Source: Pterobdella sp. o SKG-2022
Taxonomy: Eukaryota > Annelida > Clitellata > Hirudinida > Piscicolidae
NCBI GenBank assembly: GCA_964035795.1
Contig: OZ038320.1
Span: 13,623,126 to 13,687,125 of the forward strand
Direction of reading: 5' to 3'
DNA length: 64,000 nucleotides
Shown here one piece after another: positions 1 through 19,900 of this stretch. Made by a program: the position numbers and the translations under genes. A model generated the notes under the pieces. The model saw nothing but the letters and a program-made list of their open reading frames with translations. It did no database searches and was not told the DNA's origin. How positions within the stretch are numbered: the first letter of the stretch is position 1; every line of letters starts with the position of its first letter.

Positions 1-115
1 GGCAGTAAGTCGAATAACAAAAACTACAGTTAACCTCAACAGTAATTTCAGTTAAAGAAAAAGCTTACAATCTTTGAGTATATAAAACCAATATTCAAAT
101 AAAGTTTCTTGTCAC

Positions 116-8324
<8,209 letters not shown>

Positions 8325-9060
8325 GTTTGAGATGTTAAAACCTAGACCACAAAACGCAAAACTTTATTTATAACTTAAGTTTATTTTTGAAGTTAAGCAA
8401 AGAACCAACAACAACAGTACAAAACTTTAGTACTTTTACATGTTAAACATACTTGAAAACTTTTTAATTTGAAGTTTTTGTTTAATCACTTCAAGTCACT
8501 TTAAAAATTGTTGAGTTTTTTTTACTTATTTAACTTAGTTTGGCTTTAAGAATATATTATCAAAGTCTCTTTTGTACTAATTAAAAAATTTTATTAATTA
8601 AAGTTAATCAAAAACTAATAAGCAGCAGGCTTGGAATATCGATACCAAATCGAAAAAATCAAAAATAGTTCCTGATTAGCTCTGTCAAGGTGTTCTCGTA
8701 CTATGCTAAAATTTTAGCTTATTTATTTCTTTCATTGTTTGAAAATGAATTTCGAAGAAAGAATGCCACGTTGAATTTTTTATATTTGCAATCAGTTAGA
8801 CATGGTTATGATCTCTATGAGGATCAAAAATGTTTGTGAGGTCACTTACTACCTCTTTGCCATCATTAGTAGCTTTTCAAAATTTTTAATTTTATCTAAT
8901 TTTTAATATGTAAATTTTTTTGATATTTACATTTGTTATTGTTCCTATTTTAAAGTCTTTGCATGAATAAGTCATTATAACACCTTTTCAGAGACATCGT
9001 ATGTATTTTTCTTCAATATTTTGTAAAAAAAACACGAAATAAGATGAATTTTTAACACAT
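8325..9060. other. Upstream flank of CRNKL1, no gene seen
   Basis: AT-rich sequence 5' of the CRNKL1 start codon. It should hold that gene's promoter and 5' UTR; I see no recognisable core element, ORF or repeat family. Confidence 0.5.
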
Positions 9061-9120
9061 TTATTGAGAAGCAAAAGCTATAATTTTTGATAAGTTTAGC
9101 CTTATAGTAAAACGTTTAAC
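9061..9120 (-). repeat. Copy of the GATRAG-hairpin/MITE-end repeat
   Basis: Matches the ends of the 459-bp MITE at 29641-30099: a TTTATTGAG block, GCTATAATTTT, then GATAAG and CTTAT around a short loop. A related copy lies at 56307-56375. Solo end only. Confidence 0.6.
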
Positions 9121-9139
9121 GTATAACACCTTGTATTTA

Positions 9140-9600
9140 ATTAAAAGATGTCTGGAAAAGATTGGTTTGCCAAGTATTCTCGAGCCAACAGGTCTCGACA
9201 GGAGTGATGGTCGACGCCCAGATGGCATAAAGATTTTTCCATGGAAGCATGGAAAATTCTTGGTTAAGGAAGCAACGGTTGTTGATGCATTCAACAAGTC
9301 CCATCTAATTGCCTGCTCTATCGAGTCGGGTTCTGCTGCAGAAACTGCGGAAAAATTTTAAAGCCACAAATATCATGACTTGGCAGGCAAAAATTACTTC
9401 CAACCCATCGCATACAAGAGAACGGGTTGCTGCGGCCCCTCTACTGCCAGTTTTGTTGATGAATTGGGCAGAAGACTGCTCAAGGCGACTGGAGATCCAT
9501 TGGAGGCAGTCTGGTTGGGCCAGAAAGTTTCCCTGGCAATTGTCCGCGGTAGTGCTGCGAGTATTCTTTCTTGTCTCCGCTCTTCTTCCTTTCTTTCTTA
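9140..9600 (+). pseudogene. Retroelement C-terminal fragment with restriction-like endonuclease pattern
   Basis: The first frame (to about 9361) reads LPSILEPTGLDRSDGRRPDG, then PWKHGKFLVKEATVVDAF; a shifted frame continues (9380-9590) with GCCGPSTASFVDELGRRLL and QKVSLAIVRGSAASIL. The RRPDG...W..GK.LV.EATVVD arrangement resembles the PD-(D/E)xK restriction-like endonuclease at the C terminus of some non-LTR elements. One frameshift near 9360 and no RT upstream mark it as a remnant. Clade uncertain. Confidence 0.65.
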
Positions 9601-9609
9601 ATTATTTTA

Positions 9610-10140
9610 TTTTATTTTTTACGGTGTCTATTATAATTTTTTATTGCATTAAAATTTACATTTGGTAATATTGTTCTTTGCTTTGTAAAACAATTAATCT
9701 TAAACACTAGCTTATGAAATGTGACATTTAAAATAAAACACCTTGTAGGATTTTAAAAAAATTGAAGATACAAAGTAGTGAAAAATTTTTTAGATTTTCC
9801 AAAATTTCACTTCTCTCTTATTTTAGTAATCACTGAAAAGCAAAGCTAGTCAATTTTCTACCGTACTATTGGACGTTAATGTTACATCTTTACATTAATC
9901 TTACCACCTAGCCATTGAAGAATTTTTAGAGTTAAAAGCTTTTTAGGCATACTTTTTAGCCAACCTGGTTACAGTAGATAAATGAACACAAAACTCGACT
10001 TTAGGCTCATTGCAACAATTTTTTCTGGTGAAAATTTAGTTGAGGCAATTATTAAAAAAACATTTCAAAAACTGAAAATCCTGCTTGCAAAAACGTGGTT
10101 GTTTTTGATTTCATATTCAACTTTATTCTATGATGTTTCA
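9610..10140. other. Intergenic, no gene seen
   Basis: AT-rich DNA between the retroelement remnant and the SINE. Short plus-strand open frames here lack any recognisable motif. Confidence 0.5.
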
Positions 10141-10149
10141 AAGATCAAA

Positions 10150-10340
10150 GAATCCCTCAAATGCAAAGCGGTATCTATAAAGCGCTTTTTCTTGTAGATC
10201 AGAGCGCTTGCTATAAATTTAATGTAGCGAAAACACACTGTGGAACATGTGCTAAATGTCGGTCTAACATAATATCGAACCCGTTAACTTTAGTTAGTTA
10301 GTTCAATGCTCTAACAGCTAAACTATACAGACCCATATAG
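10150..10340 (-). repeat. tRNA-derived SINE, copy 1
   Basis: On the minus strand the head resembles a tRNA: box A TAGTTTAGCTGTTAGAGC (10326-10309) and box B GGGTTCGATATTA (about 10282-10270). The tRNA-unrelated body carries ..GACATTTAGC.., TGTTCCACAG, TCGCTACATTAAATTT and an AGCGCT-containing tail. The copy at 22608-22870 shares the body (GACAATTAGC, TGTTCCACAG, CACTACATAAAATTT). The acceptor stem does not close as a functional tRNA. Confidence 0.75.
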
Positions 10341-10589
10341 TGCGATTATTGTATCAAATAGCCTAAAATGATTAATTGTTAAACTATTAAACTTTCTTCC
10401 AAATACTCCATATCACTTCATGTTAACAAATTTTCGAATTTTATTTTTGTTTGATTTCATAGAGTCTGATTTCTCTGAGAAAAAGACAGATCATCGAGCA
10501 CAATGGACATTGCAAAAGTGAGAACCATATTTTTTTGGCGAATATTATATTTGAAGTTGCAATAATTTTGAACAAAGTTCCATTTATCT

Positions 10590-11490
10590 CAAATCCACAA
10601 CCTTCCACGATTTCTTGTCTTTTGCAAGTAAGGTTGCCTTTTCTATTGAAAGGTAATGACGTTTCAAGTCATTTTTGATGGTGGTAAGTAGGCTGGTATT
10701 TGGTCTTCCTCGTTTTTCCTTTTCGGTTTTAAGGACATCAATAGTTGCTTTTTTGCCAAAAAATAGTCGCCCATACGCAAAATGTGGCCTAGCATCTGCC
10801 AGCGTCGTTTTTTTACTTCACATGTTGCTGGTTCAATAAGAACGTTTACTTCTTCTGTAGACATGCGTTTGGGCCAGAAGATTCCACATGCGTGTCTCAC
10901 CATTCTTTTGTTGAAGCTTTCTATTGATCTTTCTATTTCTTTGTTCATCGACCAAGTGCTGCAGCCGAAAAACATAATGGATTGGACATATGCTTTATAG
11001 GTTCGTACCTTTTTCGTTCTTGCATGCTTGACGTCCATATTTTGTTCATTTTTCGCATGGCTACCATTGCTAAATTTTTCCTTCTTTTCCATTCTTTTCC
11101 AAAGTCAAGCATTTCTAGTTTTTTGCTTTTCTTGCATTCACCATTTGTTCCATCAATTGATAGAGTTTCAGTTTTTCCTTTGTTCCAAGAAGCCAGGGTT
11201 TTTTTGACAATGTCGAAGTCTATACCATCTTTACTTATGAAGTCTACGTCATCAGCATACGCTAATTTTTTTCTGATGTCTTTCATTGCTGCTTCTAAAT
11301 ACGTTGTAAAGAGGACTGGACTGAGCCCGTCACCCTGTGGGACACCTATGTTTGTTGCAAAAGTGAGACCTTCGTTCGTTCTGACTCTTAGTTTTGTGTT
11401 TTTCAAAAGAAAGTTCACTAGTTTGAGTCTTCAGGTAAACAAATGCTGTCTATAACTTTCATAAGTTTTCCACGATCCAATGTATCAAAG
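10590..11490 (-). pseudogene. Non-LTR retrotransposon fragment, family A, RT palm to 3' end
   Basis: From high to low coordinate: FDTLDRGKLMKVI (about 11490), then VNFLLKNTKLRVRTNEG, GVPQGDGLSPVLFTTYLEAA and LAYADDVDFIS (palm, YADD present), a frameshift near 11000-11090, then FFGCSTWSMNK, RRWQMLGHILRMGD and a C-terminal SLLTTIKNDLK..IEKA.LLAKDK.SW near 10600. Same family as 4487-4970. 5'-truncated (no endonuclease) and frameshifted. Confidence 0.85.
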
Positions 11491-11499
11491 ACAGATGAC

Positions 11500-12214
11500 A
11501 GATGTATGCCTTAAACTTTCAGTGTATTGTCCGAGATTATTGTACTGGCAATTTTCAACTTGTGGGTCTTATTTTATATTTGATAATATTGTTCTATGCT
11601 TTGTACACTATAAATATAGGTCAAAAAAAAGACCCTCAGTCGTACAATCGTATTATGGTATGGCTATACTTACCAAAAATTCTAGCTCTTTTTGCTTACT
11701 TTTTTTTTAGATCGACTTTCAGTCGCCTCATAGTAAAACCTTTAGTATACATATTTGTATTCAATAAACTGTTGAATGTATGTTGAGTTTTATCTTACGT
11801 AAAATTTTTTTTAGTCTGAGCATCTGGACGAAGTAGTAAAATCGAATTATTTCTAGCAATATAAACGTTGATCGAAACTGTGGTATGATTTTTGGATGTG
11901 ATGTGGTGATGTGGCGCTTTTAAGTAAAAAAAATCATAAAGGTTTTTAAATAATTAAGAAACCTTATAATTAAACTATTCAAAATATGAAGCTTAAATAT
12001 TTTTCAATTGTACTAGCAAAATCGATTTATGAATAGGAAAACAAAATCCATTCAGTTTTTTGATGACTTGAAAGCATTAAAAAAAATAACTTTTATCATC
12101 ATTATCTCGAAAAAATTCTTACAGAATAAGTACAAAGAAATATTCGACTTAATATTACAAGAATATGAAAATTAAATAATTTGAATATAAACTAAGTTGT
12201 TTCAAAGACCTTTC
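11500..12214. other. Intergenic, no gene seen
   Basis: AT-rich. A short stretch near 11705-11770 weakly resembles the GATRAG-hairpin repeat. No coding signal. Confidence 0.4.
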
Positions 12215-12347
12215 TAATTTCAGAACACTAGTAAGTTTATTAAGATACGAAGCTTTTCGTTAACAACTTAACATTTTCAAGTATGAAATGTTACGTTGAT
12301 AACGAAAAGCTTCGTATCTTAATAAACTTACTAGTGTTCTGAAATTA
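12215..12347. repeat. 133-bp palindrome of two head-to-head hammerhead-like motifs
   Basis: Arms of about 48 bp (12215-12262 and 12300-12347) are near-perfect inverted repeats, and each contains GATACGAAGCTTTTCGTTA or its complement. In the minus reading the inner part has stem I ATAC/GTAT, a TTGAAAA core, stem II GTTAA/TTAAC, then GAAA-AGCTT-C. It is followed by CTTAATAAACTT, similar to the sequence after the Penelope-linked ribozyme at 61.9 kb. Confidence 0.75.
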
Positions 12348-13649
12348 TATTCATTTTACGGTTTGGTTTTTGAAAAAATCATTATATTACCTTTCTAATC
12401 ATTTTTGAAATTTCCTTAAACTCATGAAACTACAAGTCTGGTAAGCATTTAGATGTATGAGCCATTTTAAAAAAGTCCTCAAAACAATACTGAAGTTGGA
12501 AAAAAAATTAAAATAGATTATATTCAAAACTGATTGAAGAATTAAGAAACCTTGTATTTAAACTATAATTTCATGTGCAAGGTGTCCCATGTTTGTCGAA
12601 AGATCATGAAAAACAGTGGGAAGGATTTAAAAATAGAAAGAGTAAGTTGGAATAATTTTTCCTTTGAATAAAATCAGATGAATTAGAGAATTAAAATGGA
12701 AATATTTTTTAATGACTTTTTATTAAATTTTCTTTTTTAAATTTGACGTACTTTTGTTTTTTTTTTGTTTAAAAACTTTTTGAAATGAATGAAATAAGAG
12801 GGTATAGAATATATTTTATACAATTCTCATCTATTAACTATTTTAGTTTCAGAATTTTTGAATTTTTCATTCACTTAGAAACCCTATATTATAGTTTATT
12901 CGATTTAATTACAAAAAATGCTACATTGAATAAACTTAATTTTCCGAAATAACAAACTCAAATCATCAACGTTGAAAAGTTAGTCATCATATGGCTTGCT
13001 GTACCTCAATCCCACGTTCTTTTCATCCATTGCTCTCTATTAGTTAATTGCATTTTCTGTTAAGACATATTTTTGTTGATAAAAGTTTAAAAGTGCCTTG
13101 TACCTCCATTCGGATTGCTGGTGTTATAGACTTCTGTTGTAATTTTCAACTTTTTTAGATGGTTATTCTGTGAATATTGAAGTTTTTCATTCTAGAAACC
13201 TTGATTATTGTCTTTTTTCAACTTCTTTCATTAGCTTTTATCACTTGGCATATACTAAATATGCAGAAAATTTTTTAATTGAATTATTGCTTTTCAAATC
13301 TATGTGTTTTTGGTATCATTTAATTTTTTCCCTTTTAACTCAAATATCATTATTATCTCTCGTCTTTTTCAGTTATTCGTTTTCTGGGTTTTTCCATTTC
13401 CACAGTTTCATTTATTTTGACTGACATTAAAACCTTTTGAAAATATATTCCCTTTGATATTAATATTTTGTTTCCTTCTCTTCAACTACCACTGGTACAT
13501 CTTATACCATCCATTTATAAGAAAACACTTTAAAAGCAGATACTAACCAACATTCAATCAAAAAACAATGGCTTGTTAAGGATTATTGTAAAAAAATATT
13601 GTATAAACTTATACAACTTGGTCTACAAAATGTATGACAATCAAACAAC
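12348..13649. other. Intergenic region 5' of the gene at 13650, no gene seen
   Basis: AT-rich with homopolymer runs. Open frames (for example 13170-13424) are Phe/Ser-rich and show no family motif. Presumably holds the promoter of the gene starting at 13650. Confidence 0.4.
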
Positions 13650-16598
13650 ATGGGCAGCATCAACGTAGGAAACATAAGTGATGATGTGGTTGACATGGTG
13701 AATGTTGGCACCCTGTGTGACCCTGCTCACACCATCATGGGCAAGGTACATTATATCATCAATAATATGAATAATTAAAAACCTATATGGAGTGTTATTT
13801 TTGACTATAGTTGGTTTTTTTTTTATCTTCGTTCACGATGGGTTCAACAAAAAAAATATGAAAATGTCAAAGGTGTAGATTAATCTATTGTTTGTGAATT
13901 TTGGGTTAAAACAGAGATTATAGAAATAATAACTGCAGATTCTAAGACCCTGATGAGTTTAAACAAGAAATTCTTGAACCTGACAAATTAATTTTTTTTA
14001 AACTCATAAATACTAATGTATAACCTGAAAAACCTGTTGTACCTTATAGATAAACATAAATCATTTATAATGAATATTGATGCGGTTATAACTGTTCCTG
14101 GGCAGGAAACCTCTTTTGGACCTCTTACTGGAAGGCTTTATGATGAGCAGTATGTGCAAGTTAGTACCACTTTCATTCGTTTCATATCAGTTCTTCAATG
14201 TTTTTAATGTTGAAAGTTAAAAAAAATAGCTTGTTGTTGGATTTTTGATATTTATGATGAGAATAATCTTTAATTTTATTAAATCATTTAAGAATTTATT
14301 AAATTGAGTCTAAACCACGCCGTATCGAACCAAGGAGTCAGGAGTGGAGGTGCTGTTGAAGACTCTGATGGCAGGTCTGATGATGGAGAGACCTAACGAC
14401 TATATCACTTACATCGAGCAGAAAGTCTTGGATTTGTTCTGTTTTTTAATTAAGCATTTTAAACACTCGCTTTTTGTTCTTGTTAGAGCTATAACAACTT
14501 TAATCGATAAAGTATATCTTAAAATTTAATGTGAAAGAAATCAACAAAAAGGTGAGAGAATTGAAAGAACTGAAAAATGCCGGCAAGACAAAACTTAAAG
14601 TACTTTAAAACTTTTATTTTGTATTAATTGAATCAAGAGTGGGTTGTTTTTCACATATAATGAACATATGTTAAGGTGATAGAGTTGAACCCGATGGTAG
14701 TCGACCCTTGCAGAACGGAAGAAGATGTGACTGATAAAGATAAGGTTTTATGAGATTGGGTATTTCTTCTTATGAAGTTCGAGTTATGAGTGTAACTTCG
14801 AAATGAGAAACTATATAAAGATACTGAATTAATTAAATTGTAAATCATTGTTAAGTTCAAGAATATTATAAATGCTCAACGAAAAGGTTTCAAACTTTAA
14901 ACCTTTTATAACCTTCGTTATTGATTATTCCTCCCAGAAAACTGAACCTGTAGATTGGAGGTATTTTGCAGACAAGATGCACCCTGAGAGGAGTATGCTG
15001 AAGAAGATGTTGTATGAGAAGTGCTCAAAGCCGTTTAAGGATACCCTATGTAGTACGTTATGTGTAGAAGTTTGATAGTGACATTGAAAACATTTTTTTT
15101 TGGTTACTGCTCATGAGAAATTTATCTTGTTTAAAACCACGTAATTTCGTGACCGATTCAGTAGCCTAAAGTATCTATTGCGTAAATATAAAAACTGGTT
15201 TACTTGTAATGTAACATTGTTATTCAGAAAGTTTTTTGCTCGTTCAAACTAAAAAGTAACTATGTGTTGTTTTAAATTGGTTATTTTTCCAAATAAATTT
15301 CAAATGATTTCATTTAAACCACACAAAATTCATAGAAGGTGAAACTCCTGAAGTTGACGACCGGGCCATTCAAATGATTGAGCCTACACTTCTACCCGAT
15401 TTAGCTACTAGAGTTGGTTCCAAACATCAATTCCATCATGAGATATTTAGTTTGTGAATCAACAGCCTCGAAACGTGAATTATAAAAACATGATAATATT
15501 TGAGTTTTTGTTTAGACGAAGCTTTTCGATATATTTTATATCATCAAGTAACTAATAAATATATATTGTAAGCAAGATGCTTGACAACGTTAAGCCGTGA
15601 ATTATTCATGCGTTTTTAGGATTCAGAGTTATTTTGAAAAAATCGAATAATCGAAAACTCTGGCTTGGTTTTATTATCTTATTAATTATATTTTATTTAT
15701 AAAAAGTGTTGAATCAAAAGTAGTTAAGATTTTAAAAAGTTGAATATTTGATTAATTTAATTGAAAAAACTTCTGTGACCATCCACAGGTCAAAATACCA
15801 CAAGGAGCCTTTTACGAAGAGGACGAAGTGAAGGTGCAAGTGGATCTGAACAAACATACCGATAACAATGTTCTCTTTGGTTTCGATTATGAAGAGCTGG
15901 AAGAAAGATTGCGCCAAGATGTCAAACAAGTTCGAAGGCCTTTCAACTGGAACAAGAACAGAAATAATGCCACTGTTGAAAAAAATTTTCTTTCTGGCAA
16001 CAAAAACAAAAATAACGAAAACGAAAATACTAATGAAAACGAAAATAATGAAAACAAGCCTGCGGGAAAATATAATAATGAATCAAATACAAAAACACTT
16101 AATTCTTTTGGAGTGAATTTTGATAATGATTATTTAGACTACAACAGCATCAAAACGCATTACTTGACTGAAAATGAAGTCGAAAAGAACCTTTCTGAAG
16201 GTGAAAACAAACAGATAATGAATGATTCAAAACCCTATACCCTAATGGATTTTGTGAAAAGTAATGAATTGTTTTTTGGAGACGATAACTTCAATAAGAG
16301 ATTAGAGAATGGAGAAAACTTCAAACGACTGATGGAAAAGGAGTATGCTGTGATGGAATCACATGCAAACCTGTATGAGAGTCTTGACTTGAAATACGAC
16401 AAGACGAAAATTTTTATAAGTGCTAATAATGAATCAGAAGAAAAACTTAGTTTTCATGAAGAGACAAGTAGTCCTTTTAAGGCGAACAGTGTTGGAAGCA
16501 ACAGCTTTTTTGAAATTAAAACTGACGACGAAACAGAATTCCTTGAGGAAAAAGCCACAAACCTCAGACGTTCTATCTATATCGAAGAGGATATTTAG
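13650..16598 (+). CDS. Unrecognised 427-aa protein with DPY-30/RIIa-like segment and Asn/Glu-rich tail
   Basis: Exon model: 13650-13745, 14106-14159, 14335-14424, 14552-14599, 14938-15049, 15339-15412, 15789-16598. Phases agree throughout (427 residues, stop TAG at 16596). The junctions 14424/14552 are the weakest. The start is MGSINVGNISDD. Residues about 51-85 (VEVLLKTLMAGLMMERPNDY, then ITYIEQKVRELKEL) fit the pattern of DPY-30/RIIa dimerisation-docking helices (L..L..G.....RP.D...Y). This resembles the N-terminal segment of adenylate kinase 5, but no P-loop is visible. Then come VDWRYFADKMHPERSMLKKM and an 810-base last exon with an acidic start, Asn/Lys/Glu repeats (about residues 215-240) and an acidic C terminus. 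An AATAAA at 16745 fits its 3' end. Function not assigned; a ciliary or kinase-anchoring role would be only a guess. Confidence 0.7.
15502..15560 (-). repeat. Hammerhead-like motif (intronic)
   Basis: Minus reading: ACTTGATGA-type core, stem II GATATA/TATATC with AAA loop, then GAAA-AGCTT-C-GTCTAA. Stem II is perfectly paired but has a different sequence from the other copies. Lies in the last intron of the gene at 13650-16598, antisense. Confidence 0.65.
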
Positions 16599-16744
16599 AT
16601 GTGCTTTTGAACGTGTAAGTAATGAAAGGATCAACTTTGTGGAAGTTTTATAATAGATTTTATAAAAATTAATTTCATTCAAGTAGACAAAAATTTCTTA
16701 AATGTTTCGCTTTTTATATTCTTAAATTATTTTAACAGTTAAAA

Positions 16745-16815
16745 AATAAAAACAAGAACTCCTAGACGCAAACGATAATTTAGTTCAAAATCCTGACCAG
16801 CATAACCGTTTTATT
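16745..16815. terminator. Paired convergent polyadenylation signals
   Basis: AATAAA on the plus strand at 16745-16750 (147 bp after the stop of the 13650 gene) and AATAAA on the minus strand at 16815-16810 (88 bp after the NUP35 stop). The two transcripts would end almost back to back. Confidence 0.55.
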
Positions 16816-16902
16816 GTCGGTACATTCATAACCCCACCATAAAAATAGACATTGAATATATTTCATAAAATTTTTGATGAATGAAATGTTCAAATTGAGA
16901 CA

Positions 16903-19900
16903 TCACCACCCGAGCACGTAATCAAGTGTTTTCGAAATGATGCCTGGACTCTTCTTCCTTGGCTCTGTAAAAAATTCAATATTAAGATGAGCTGTGTAAC
17001 AAACTTCGCATATAGCTCTTAATAAATACAATTTCAAATGAATAATAATGAGTAAGTCAATAACATTTAACAGCCTTGGAATTAATTTTAATGAACTAAA
17101 TAGCCTGAAAATAATTAATTCAAATCGAATATTTATTAATTGAACATACAACTTCTTTCAATTCCAACTTATTAAGTAAAGTGTAACACATTTGTTCAGT
17201 TAATTTTTGATATAAATAAATCAAGCTTGACCGTGGAAACCATGTCCACAAACCTCCATTGAGGGCCCTCTCCAGCTCCAGTGCATTAGTCACGTTGAGG
17301 TTGCTTCTCTTCACACCAGATCCTCCACCCAGCACAGTCTGTCGTTAATTATATGCTTCGAATGTTTGAAAATTCTGCGTAAACCCAATAGCTAACAATT
17401 TGGAAGACTTTCAATTGAGTTAAACACTGATATAAAGTGAAAGAACACAAAAAACCACCTGGTCATTACATGGCTGCACACCCACCATCACACACCCACC
17501 CATGATCCGCCCGTTGCGCGATAAGGCACGTTTGGCCTGTATTTCAATGTAACTTTGTGAATAAAAAAAATTATATAATTAATTTTATTATGAAGTTTAA
17601 ACTTCAATCTATAGATTGATGTTATTTTGAAAATGTATGATATTTTGACTGCTGTACTAGAGATACTTGATGAAAGCATAAAGAACGATATATATATAAA
17701 GACGTATAACAATAACTTGTATTTTGTTTTCATATAACAGATGAACCCAATTGCCTTTTTCTGGGATCTGTGCAGTAGATTGTTTTAATGTTATGTTTTA
17801 AAGTTATACCTTTATATCAACATGGAATACAACAAGAACATACGATGCGTTTGAGAACACACCCTAGCTCAGCAAAGTGCTGCAAGATGGACGAGGTGGC
17901 GTCGTTTGGGAACCTGTCAACATGTTTGCCTTTTAATATTACTCTTTTACTATCAAGTGGACCATCAGACTATTGGTAATATGGGTTTCAGTTGCACCGC
18001 TGACAAGCTTCCTTAAAGGCTAGTCCATATATATTTTATTACGAAATTAAGGAAAATATTTCAATGTTTCTTATTCTTATCTCAGTTAGTTGAAAGGCCA
18101 TTTGAGAGTTTCAATCAATATTTATGAAATAGATAACATAAATGTGATTAATCTCCTGCATTATATAGTAAATACCCCTACAATACCGACCTATCGTTTT
18201 GAGCCAATGATTTCATTATCAGTAAATAAATTGCTCACCTCATTTAATATATATAATTCCATAACATTATTCAAAGATATGAAGCATGATAAGTGAACGC
18301 ACCCGAAAACAGTGACCCAACAGTGGTCGAGGGTGTTTTTCTCCACTGAACTGAGTGTTTCATGGCTACTTTTATGCACACGTCATTTTAAAGAAAACAA
18401 TAATAATATTTCGTTTGTTTGTAAACTTAAAAACGAGGATATTTTTATATTTAATATTTTAAAGCAGCATTTTGAGTTCCATATAAGCATGAAGCATTTA
18501 GTAGCTGGGAATATGTTATTAATTTGTTCACACTTGGTGTGTTTAAACGATTTTTATTTTTTCCGCAAAATTTATTGAGAAATATATTGCTTTCGACCTA
18601 GCTGTGAGAACCAATTGATCCTTTCTCATTTAAAAGTTAAACTTATTAGGGTTTGTAACTGTTTAGAAATGGTTTTATCTAAAAACTCCCTCATTCTGAA
18701 GTTAAAAGCCAAAATATAAATTCAGAGAGATTGAAGATATGGTGAAAAAATAATACTAACGTCAGAATTGAATCTTTTTGGCACATTGATATGGGGGATA
18801 GGAAGGAATCTTGAGAAATATTTACAAGTTCATTAACAAATGCTTATTGAGCATATAAATGGAATCTATTTTATGGCATATTAAATTTATTCTTTGATGA
18901 AACGACAACAATACACTTTGATGAACGCATCCACTAAATACTAACATATCTTGAAATATTGCAATAATTCATAAGAAATGTCCCTAGCATAATAACTTCA
19001 AACGTTTTCAAAAACTTGGATGCAATCATTTGAAATACCCTTGCACTAAACCATTTGAGAACCCATCACTGAACAAAACTAAGATCAAATACGCAAAACA
19101 TGGCAACCTGTTTTGTTGAGAAGATAGTTATTAGGGTGTTGTTGAGAGAAACTGACGTCATACATGCTGGAACTCTGTAGTGACCCATTCAAAAATTTTA
19201 TACTTTCTACTATACCACTTAAAAAAATGTAACTTTTTTTAATAGTTTAATAGCCCAACCCTTGGTAAAGGGAAACGGGTTATAAAAAGAATTTGATTGA
19301 TTGATTTAATGTGAAAAGCATAATCCACCTATCATTCTAACACTTGCAAAAAATTTCATATAACTTAAATATATACAATATTATGCATAACTATTTAGTG
19401 TTTTCCATTCTTATCAAGTTCTTCATTAATAAACAAGAAAAGCCAATAAACCCTTTATACAGTTATTTGTGCTGCTTTGTAGCAACTTAAACAACCTGCA
19501 AATTTATCACCTTGTTCTTCTATTTACAATTAAAAAACTTTCTAAATTTGAAATTTCAATAATTCCAACACCACTATTATTTAAACATAATATTGAATAA
19601 CATTGAGGGCATTGGAGTTGCGGTTGTTGACAAATGCTTCATGCAGGCTCTGCACTGGTGGTCCCTTGTGCTCCTTCAGTCTGCCAAGTTGAGCATGGTT
19701 TGATAGGGGACTGGTTCCAGATTGTTAGTTAATTATTATTATACCTAGAGGTGTCGTATGGTGAGGGTAAGTGATTGGAAGGACTGGCAGGCTGTTGTTG
19801 GCTTGGAGTGCTTGAGGCAGATTGGTGTTTGAAGGAATGAGATCTCTTCTGAAAACAAACCATATGTATGATTATATTTAATAAAAAAAAATATAAAATA

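Noticed and set aside
10262..10340. Functional tRNA gene
   Set aside because: Box A and B are present, but the acceptor and anticodon stems do not close and the same body follows another diverged copy; it is a SINE head.
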